A stretch of DNA of 11,302 nucleotides from an uncultured Actinomycetes bacterium (GTDB lineage Bacteria > Actinomycetota > Actinomycetes > Nanopelagicales > Nanopelagicaceae), in assembly GCA_903921405.1 (NCBI GenBank), contig CAIXPV010000144.1, positions 1-11,302 on the forward strand, read 5' to 3'. Both the position numbers and the translations under genes were made by a program. A model generated the notes under the pieces. It was given only the letters and a program-made list of their open reading frames with translations, had not been told where the DNA came from and ran no database searches. Shown here piece after piece: positions 7,329 through 11,302 of the stretch (within the stretch, counting starts at the first letter, position 1; each line of letters starts with the position of its first letter).

Positions 7329-7763
7329 ATGAGCCCATCACATCGCACCTTAAAAGTAGCCGACCGCATTAAAGTGGTAGTGGCACAACTGCTTGAGACA
7401 AAGATCAAAGATCCGCGTCTTGGCTTTGTCACTATTACTGATGCACGCGTAACTGGTGATCTGCAGCAAGCCTCTGTTTTCTATACCGTGCTGGGAGACC
7501 TCGATCAGCGCGCATCAACGGCGGCGGCTTTGGAGAGTGCAAAGGGAGCTATTCGTTCTGCGCTGGGTCGCGAACTCGGATTACGAATTACTCCCACGCT
7601 GGCATTTTTTGAAGATGGCCTTCCAGAGAGTGCCAAAGCACTTGATTCATTGCTTGAAAAAGTTCATGAACAAGATGCCCACGTTGCCGAACTTCGTAAG
7701 AATGCAACATATGCCGGGGGAGAAGATCCTTATAAAGCCCCGCGCATAGTCGAGTCGGAGTAA
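7329..7763 (+). CDS. rbfA: 30S ribosome-binding factor RbfA
   Basis: RbfA is a small KH-fold protein that binds immature 30S subunits and helps 16S rRNA 5' end maturation. The 144-residue product shows the family pattern: RTLKVADRIKVVVAQLL helix at the N terminus, IKDPRLGFVTITDARVTGDLQQASVFYTVLG in the strand region (residues about 26-56), and RITPTLAFFEDGLPESAKALDSLL in the C-terminal half. The tail after about residue 120 is variable and charged, as is usual. The ATG at 7329 lies 2 nt after the infB stop with only a weak purine run before it, so translational coupling to infB is likely. In many Actinobacteria a DHH-family phosphoesterase (nrnA) separates rbfA from truB; here truB follows at once. 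Confidence 0.96.
   Translation: MSPSHRTLKVADRIKVVVAQLLETKIKDPRLGFVTITDARVTGDLQQASVFYTVLGDLDQRASTAAALESAKGAIRSALGRELGLRITPTLAFFEDGLPESAKALDSLLEKVHEQDAHVAELRKNATYAGGEDPYKAPRIVESE
7757..7760 (+). promoter_or_regulatory. Probable truB ribosome binding site
   Basis: GGAG in the last codons of rbfA ends 5 nt before the ATC codon at 7766. It is the best-placed Shine-Dalgarno match for the conserved TruB N terminus and favours 7766 over ATC 7763 or CTG 7781. Confidence 0.45.
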
Positions 7764-7765
7764 TC

Positions 7766-8641
7766 ATCGAGCACGGATTTCTGGTTGTCGATAAAGAGCC
7801 AGGAATGACAAGCCACGATGTTGTGGCCATTGCTCGCCGAGCACTAGGAACGCGAAAAGTTGGTCATGCTGGCACATTAGATCCGATGGCTACTGGAATA
7901 TTGGTATTGGGTTTTAATAACGGCACACGTTTACTGCAATACATCACCGATGGCGATAAGACGTATCAAGCAACAATGGTCTTAGGTGTTGCGACAGTTA
8001 CCGATGACAAGGAAGGCGAGATTATTTCGCATGGTGATGTTTCGGGGATAACGGATACACAGATTGAAGTTGAGTTAGCAAAGATGCGCGGAACAATTAT
8101 GCAGCGACCTAGTTCGGTCTCAGCAGTTAAAGTTGACGGTGAGCGCGCGTACGACCGAGTGCGAGCTGGAGAAGTGGTCGAACTTGCCGCTCGAGAAATT
8201 ACGATCAGTCAGTTAGATATTCTGGAGATTCGTCATTTAGTTGCGACGGTTGAAGTCGATATAGAAGTCACCTGCTCTGCGGGAACGTACATCCGTTCAA
8301 TAGCACGCGATTGTGGAAACGCGCTCAATGTTGGTGGTCATCTCTCATCACTGCGCCGCAGCCGAGTCGCTGGCTTTGGATTAGATAGGGCAGTTTCGTT
8401 GGCGCAGTTAAAAAGTGGAGAGTTTTCTACATTAGCTTTAGCCGATGTTGCCCGTGCAACTTTTAAAGTCCGTGACTTAGCCCTAGATGAGCGCCAAGAG
8501 CTCTCTTTCGGTCGCCCACTCTCGCCCAATCCATCGGATGAGATTTATGCAGCTCTGAGTGCAGATAACCAACTAATAGCCCTGCTCGCCAATAAAGATG
8601 GCGCTGCCAAGCCAATCGCCGTGTTCGCTGCGGCCAACTAA
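7766..8641 (+). CDS. truB: tRNA pseudouridine(55) synthase TruB, probable non-canonical ATC start
   Basis: TruB makes pseudouridine 55 in the T-loop of tRNAs. The catalytic motif GHAGTLDPMATG is at residues 33-44 counted from 7766, with the nucleophile Asp39; TYQATMVLG, VSAVKVDGERAYDRVR and CSAGTYIRSIARD are also family-typical. The start is the problem. The first canonical start, ATG 7805, would give 278 residues and cut off GFLVVDKEPG, the conserved first strand (GxLxxDKPxGxTS in the family), which is encoded in frame upstream. Between the in-frame stop at 7733-7735 and 7805 there is no ATG, GTG or TTG. Candidates are ATC 7766 (291 residues, beginning with EHGFLVVDKEPG after the start, GGAG 5 nt upstream), ATC 7763 and CTG 7781. 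Gaps are 2 nt from rbfA and 3 nt to ribF. Product call is firm; start is inference. Confidence 0.93.
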   Translation: MEHGFLVVDKEPGMTSHDVVAIARRALGTRKVGHAGTLDPMATGILVLGFNNGTRLLQYITDGDKTYQATMVLGVATVTDDKEGEIISHGDVSGITDTQIEVELAKMRGTIMQRPSSVSAVKVDGERAYDRVRAGEVVELAAREITISQLDILEIRHLVATVEVDIEVTCSAGTYIRSIARDCGNALNVGGHLSSLRRSRVAGFGLDRAVSLAQLKSGEFSTLALADVARATFKVRDLALDERQELSFGRPLSPNPSDEIYAALSADNQLIALLANKDGAAKPIAVFAAAN

Positions 8642-8644
8642 TTA

Positions 8645-9532
8645 GTGAATAATGAACTTATGAGCGTCGTTGTTATCGGAGTCTTCGATGGTGTCCACAA
8701 AGGACATCAAGATGTACTTGCGCGAGCTAAAGCCCTTGCTGGAGATGAAAAAGTTATTGCTCTTACTTTTGACCCACATCCAGCATCTATCTTTGCTCCA
8801 GATCGCGCCCCGGCGCTTCTCACAATATTAACGGATCGGATCGAACTGTTAAAGATTCATAACGCCGACCAAGTAGCTGTCATTAAATTTACTCCAGAGT
8901 TTGCAACCATGAGCCCAGAGGATTTTGTAAAAAAGATTCTGATTGATCAATTGGGAGCAACAAAAGTAGTTGTTGGTAAGAACTTTACATATGGCTATAA
9001 AGCCGCTGGAAATGTGACGACACTTGCCGCACACACCGAGTTTGAAACTATCGCACTTGATTTAACACCTAATGATGCAGAGATAGTTTCTTCGACTCGA
9101 ATTAGAAAACTGATTGCCAGCGGCGATGTCGAAAAAGCCCGTGAACTCTTAACCCGTCCGCACCGCCTAGATGGAATCGTTGTTCACGGTGAAAAACGTG
9201 GACGTGAAATCGGCTACCCCACAGCTAATCTTGGAGATCTAGATCATCAAAGCATTCCATCTGATGGGATTTATGCAGGATGGTTAACGGTTGGAATCGA
9301 TCGTTGGCCAGCAGCGATTTCGATCGGCACGAATCCAACTTTTGCCGGTGTTCGCGGGCGCCAAGTCGAGGCCTATGCACTGGACCAAACCGATCTCGAT
9401 CTGTATTCCAAACGGGCAACTATTGAGTTTGGTTGGCGCCTTCGAGATACGTTGACATTTGATGGTTTAGAGCCGCTTCTGGTTCAAATGGCTAAAGACT
9501 GCGCAAAAGCCCGTGAATTAACCGAGCTCTAA
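8645..9532 (+). CDS. ribF: Bifunctional riboflavin kinase / FAD synthetase RibF
   Basis: RibF phosphorylates riboflavin to FMN and adenylylates FMN to FAD. The N-terminal nucleotidyltransferase domain (about 1-160) shows GVFDGVHKGHQ with the HxGH motif at 18-21, FDPHP at 42-46 and SSTRIRKLI at 149-157. The C-terminal kinase domain (about 165-295) shows GREIGYPTANL around 186-196 and the catalytic Glu in QVEAY at residue 242. The length of 295 is slightly short: many actinobacterial homologs have about 15 residues before the first strand (often containing a WRGL-like segment) that are absent here. The TAA of truB lies 6 bases upstream in the same frame, so no longer start is possible. GTG 8645 or ATG 8660 could start translation; neither has a clear Shine-Dalgarno sequence, implying coupling to truB. 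Confidence 0.95.
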   Translation: MNNELMSVVVIGVFDGVHKGHQDVLARAKALAGDEKVIALTFDPHPASIFAPDRAPALLTILTDRIELLKIHNADQVAVIKFTPEFATMSPEDFVKKILIDQLGATKVVVGKNFTYGYKAAGNVTTLAAHTEFETIALDLTPNDAEIVSSTRIRKLIASGDVEKARELLTRPHRLDGIVVHGEKRGREIGYPTANLGDLDHQSIPSDGIYAGWLTVGIDRWPAAISIGTNPTFAGVRGRQVEAYALDQTDLDLYSKRATIEFGWRLRDTLTFDGLEPLLVQMAKDCAKARELTEL

Positions 9533-9537
9533 GCTCG
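9523..9537 (+). other. Short GC-rich hairpin across the ribF stop codon
   Basis: CGAGCT (9523-9528) and AGCTCG (9532-9537) form a perfect 6-bp stem with a 3-nt loop over the ribF stop, followed by ATTTC. The stem is short and the T-run is only three bases, so this is at best a weak terminator or an mRNA-end structure. Confidence 0.35.
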
Positions 9538-9560
9538 ATTTCACGTATCCACAGGCTCGC

Positions 9561-9569
9561 TGGTAGCCT
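9561..9569 (+). promoter_or_regulatory. Candidate extended -10 promoter for rpsO
   Basis: TGG followed by TAGCCT (9564-9569) fits an extended -10 of the actinobacterial TAnnnT type; the -35 region (TTTCAC at 9539-9544, 19-bp spacer) is poor. The start would fall near 9576, giving a leader of about 74 nt. An AGGCT/AGCCT inverted repeat (9553-9557 and 9565-9569) overlaps the -10. Confidence 0.35.
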
Positions 9570-9590
9570 ATGCATCCAACGAGAAAGCGA

Positions 9591-9614
9591 TTTTCCGTGA
9601 GGTACACCGGAAAA
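9591..9614 (+). promoter_or_regulatory. Stem-loop in the rpsO leader, possible S15 autoregulatory element
   Basis: TTTTCCG (9591-9597) pairs perfectly with CGGAAAA (9608-9614); alternatively TTTTCC+GTG pairs with CAC+GGAAAA around a 5-nt loop (9600-9604) with one bulged C. It ends 21 nt before the rpsO ribosome binding site. S15 represses its own mRNA through unrelated leader structures in several phyla, so an autoregulatory role is plausible but not shown. Confidence 0.4.
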
Positions 9615-9635
9615 CCCCGTGATCATCAGAAAAAT

Positions 9636-9640
9636 AGGAG
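9636..9640 (+). promoter_or_regulatory. rpsO ribosome binding site
   Basis: AGGAG ends 9 nt before the rpsO ATG at 9650 and is one of the two clearest Shine-Dalgarno sequences in the window, fitting high independent expression of S15. Confidence 0.8.
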
Positions 9641-9649
9641 CACTACGAA

Positions 9650-9919
9650 ATGGCACTATCACCAGAGGCAACAAAGGCAATCGTCGCACAGTACGGCTCG
9701 ACTCCTACTGATACGGGAAGTCCTGAGACACAGGTCGCTTTGCTATCCAAGCGCATTGAAGAGATCACTACACACTTAAAGACCAACCCACATGACCACC
9801 ACAACCGTCGTGGACTTTTGTTACTAGTTGGACGTCGTCGTCGAATTCTTCAGTATCTCGCAAAGACAGATATCAATCGCTACCGTGCGATTATCGAAAA
9901 GCTCGGTATTCGCCGCTAA
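9650..9919 (+). CDS. rpsO: 30S ribosomal protein S15
   Basis: S15 is a primary 16S rRNA-binding protein that organises the h20-h21-h22 junction in the platform of the 30S subunit. The 89-residue product has exactly the normal length and the full signature: the N-terminal helix (ALSPEATKAIVAQYG), the TGSPETQVALLSKRI segment, HLKTNPHDHHNRRGLLLLVG with the RNA-binding HDHHNRRG turn, and RRRRILQYLAKTD near the C terminus, ending KLGIRR. ATG 9650 has AGGAG 9 nt upstream. It has a 117-nt leader with a hairpin and a possible own promoter, and is followed by a strong stem-loop before pnp. The rpsO-pnp pair is conserved across bacteria. Confidence 0.98.
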   Translation: MALSPEATKAIVAQYGSTPTDTGSPETQVALLSKRIEEITTHLKTNPHDHHNRRGLLLLVGRRRRILQYLAKTDINRYRAIIEKLGIRR

Positions 9920-9935
9920 ATAAAGCAATACCTAC

Positions 9936-9966
9936 CCACTAGAGGATCAATGGTCCTCGGTAGTGG
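9936..9966 (+). terminator. Strong stem-loop in the rpsO-pnp spacer: attenuator, terminator or RNase III-type site
   Basis: CCACTA+GAGGATC (9936-9948) pairs with GGTCCTC (9952-9958) and TAGTGG (9961-9966), giving 13 pairs including one G-U, a 3-nt loop (9949-9951) and a 2-nt GG bulge. Only TTT follows (9967-9969), so termination is likely partial. CTACC (9932-9936) can instead pair with GGTAG (9959-9963). In E. coli and Streptomyces the rpsO-pnp spacer carries hairpins involved in partial termination and RNase III cleavage; this may be the counterpart. Confidence 0.6.
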
Positions 9967-10028
9967 TTTCCGCAAGAGCCTTTATATAAGTGCGTGCGTG
10001 AACTTCGATCGGAGATTCATTGTTTTTC

Positions 10029-10049
10029 TCTCGATGTGGGTAGTCGAGA
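10029..10049 (+). promoter_or_regulatory. Hairpin abutting the pnp ribosome binding site
   Basis: TCTCGA (10029-10034) pairs with TCGAGA (10044-10049) around a 9-nt loop, ending one base before the Shine-Dalgarno sequence. An alternative partner for the 5' arm is TCGA...GAGA at 10005-10015, and the loop GTGGGTAG (10036-10043) is fully complementary to CTACCCAC at 9932-9939. This suggests a leader able to switch conformations; function is inferred. Confidence 0.4.
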
Positions 10050-10050
10050 C

Positions 10051-10058
10051 AAAGGAGG
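10051..10058 (+). promoter_or_regulatory. pnp ribosome binding site
   Basis: AAAGGAGG is a full-length match to the anti-Shine-Dalgarno sequence and ends 4 nt before ATG 10063, fixing the pnp start. Confidence 0.88.
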
Positions 10059-10062
10059 ACCC

Positions 10063-11302
10063 ATGGAGGGTCAAGAGGTTCAATCAGCCGTTGCAGTAAT
10101 TGATAACGGAAAGTTCGGAAAACGAGAGATTCGTTTTGAAACAGGACGCCTAGCGCGTCAAGCAGCTGGAGCTGCAGCAGTATTTCTAGATGATCAGACA
10201 ATGATTTTCTCAGCAACTACTGCATCAAAGACACCAAAGGATCAATTTGATTTCTTTCCTTTAACAGTTGATGTTGAAGAGAAGATGTATGCAGTTGGTC
10301 GTATTCCAGGATCATTCTTCCGTCGTGAAGGTCGTCCATCAGAAGATGCAATTTTGACATGTCGTTTGATCGACCGTCCGTTGCGTCCATCATTCGTTAA
10401 GGGACTTCGAAACGAAGTACAGATTGTCGTAACTGTTATGGCACTCGACCCAGATCACATGTATGACGTCATTGCAATCAATGCCGCATCTATGTCAACA
10501 CAATTAGCAGGATTGCCATTTTCTGGTCCAATCGGTGGCGTTCGCGTTGCATTGATTGATGGACAATGGGTTGCATTCCCAAACCATTCACAAGTTGAAA
10601 ACGCTGTTTTCGATATGGTTGTTGCAGGTCGCGTAACTGCTGACGATGTTGCAATCATGATGGTTGAAGCAGAAGCAACTGCAAAGACAATCGAACTCAT
10701 CAAGGGCGGACAACCAACTCCTACAGAGGAAGTTGTTGCACAAGGCCTTGATGCAGCAAAGCCATTTATCAAGATTCTTTGCGAAGCGCAGTCAAAGCTT
10801 GCAAAGGTTGCCGCTAAGCCAACTGCAGAATTCCCAGTCTTCTTGGATTACCAAGATGATGTATTCGCAGCAGTTGAAAAAGCTGGTAAGGATGATCTTG
10901 CAAAGGCACTGACTATTTCAGGTAAGCAAGAGCGCGAAACTAAGATCGATGAGATCAGCGCTTCTGTAAAGGAATCAGTATCTGCAATGTTTGAAGGACG
11001 TGAAAAGGAAGTGCCAGCAGCATTCCGTTCACTTACTAAGAAGCTAGTTCGTCAGCGTGTACTACGCGACAAGATTCGTATCGATGGACGTGGATTGCGC
11101 GACATTCGTCCGCTATCTGCTGAGGTAGAAGTTATTCCTCGCGTTCACGGTTCTGCAATCTTTGAACGTGGAGAGACTCAGATTCTTGGAATCACAACTC
11201 TGAACATGCTCAAGATGGAACAGCAACTAGATACTCTCAATCCAGAAAATCACAAGCGTTACATGCACAACTACAACTTCCCACCATATTCAACTGGTGA
11301 AA
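10063..11302 (+). CDS. pnp: Polyribonucleotide nucleotidyltransferase (PNPase), 5' part
   Basis: PNPase is a phosphorolytic 3'-5' exoribonuclease that degrades mRNA and can add heteropolymeric tails; Actinobacteria use it as a major tail-adding enzyme. The window holds 413 codons of an expected 700 or more. Visible are the first RNase PH-like domain (about 1-230, with FFRREGRPSE at 85-94 and DRPLRPSF at 104-111), the helical domain (about 235-325), and the start of the second RNase PH-like domain (RDKIRIDGRGLRDIRPLS from 335, then HGSAIFERGETQ). The window ends inside YNFPPYSTGE, so the catalytic core's end and the KH and S1 domains lie beyond. The start ATG 10063 is fixed by an excellent ribosome binding site. 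Alanine codons are mostly GCA and arginine codons often CGT, in line with strong expression. Its leader is structured. Confidence 0.97.
   Translation, partial: MEGQEVQSAVAVIDNGKFGKREIRFETGRLARQAAGAAAVFLDDQTMIFSATTASKTPKDQFDFFPLTVDVEEKMYAVGRIPGSFFRREGRPSEDAILTCRLIDRPLRPSFVKGLRNEVQIVVTVMALDPDHMYDVIAINAASMSTQLAGLPFSGPIGGVRVALIDGQWVAFPNHSQVENAVFDMVVAGRVTADDVAIMMVEAEATAKTIELIKGGQPTPTEEVVAQGLDAAKPFIKILCEAQSKLAKVAAKPTAEFPVFLDYQDDVFAAVEKAGKDDLAKALTISGKQERETKIDEISASVKESVSAMFEGREKEVPAAFRSLTKKLVRQRVLRDKIRIDGRGLRDIRPLSAEVEVIPRVHGSAIFERGETQILGITTLNMLKMEQQLDTLNPENHKRYMHNYNFPPYSTGE

Noticed and set aside
9983..9990. TATATA/TATAAG as a -10 box for a separate pnp promoter.
   Set aside because: Neither has the expected final T, and no reasonable -35 is found at 16-19 bp upstream; too weak to list as a feature.
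9947..10216. An 89-codon open frame on the - strand over the pnp leader and start.
   Set aside because: It overlaps the clearly supported pnp start and hairpins and shows no recognisable protein features.
1..11302. Search by eye for insertion sequences, CRISPR-like spaced repeats, tRNA genes, toxin-antitoxin or defence genes.
   Set aside because: None seen: the window is almost filled by recognised housekeeping genes, and the only repeats are the short ones reported.

Overview
This window looks like a compact chromosomal housekeeping segment from a low-to-mid-GC member of the Actinomycetota. Nine genes are complete and two are cut by the window edges; all are on the + strand. The lineage call rests on three things: the gene order (ispG, proS, rimP, nusA, infB, rbfA, truB, ribF, rpsO, pnp), a short NusA with no acidic C-terminal repeats, and an IF2 with the actinobacterial PRPGNNPF-type proline-rich linker. 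The moderate GC, very short intergenic gaps and missing accessory genes of the cluster suggest a streamlined genome, for example a planktonic freshwater lineage such as the acI/Nanopelagicales group. That placement is inference and was not tested.

Layout: 1-511 is the 3' part of ispG (isoprenoid synthesis). 521-2245 is proS (prolyl-tRNA synthetase). 2249-3031 is a TauE/SafE-type membrane permease that sits unusually between proS and rimP. An inverted repeat with promoter-like hexamers spans the permease stop codon (3008-3038) and precedes rimP (3072-3542) and nusA (3543-4514). A 148-bp spacer follows, occupying the place where ylxR is usually found. Then come infB (4663-7326), rbfA (7329-7763), truB (probably from 7766 to 8641), ribF (8645-9532), rpsO (9650-9919) and the 5' half of pnp (10063-11302).

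Functionally this is the classical translation, transcription-elongation and RNA-processing cluster: RimP and RbfA mature the 30S subunit, NusA modulates transcription, IF2 starts translation, TruB modifies tRNA, S15 is a primary 30S protein and PNPase degrades RNA. RibF supplies FMN and FAD. Gaps of 0-9 nt between ispG/proS, proS/permease, rimP/nusA, infB/rbfA, rbfA/truB and truB/ribF imply polycistronic transcription with translational coupling. The longer gaps before rimP, infB, rpsO and pnp (40, 148, 117 and 143 nt) hold the regulatory signals.

I see no mobile element, CRISPR array, tRNA or rRNA gene, or novel multi-gene system. The points most worth a second look are the apparent lack of any canonical start codon for the conserved N terminus of TruB, a structured rpsO-pnp leader with alternative pairings, the palindromic promoter-like element before rimP, and a tandem repeat in infB whose two copies differ only at synonymous positions.
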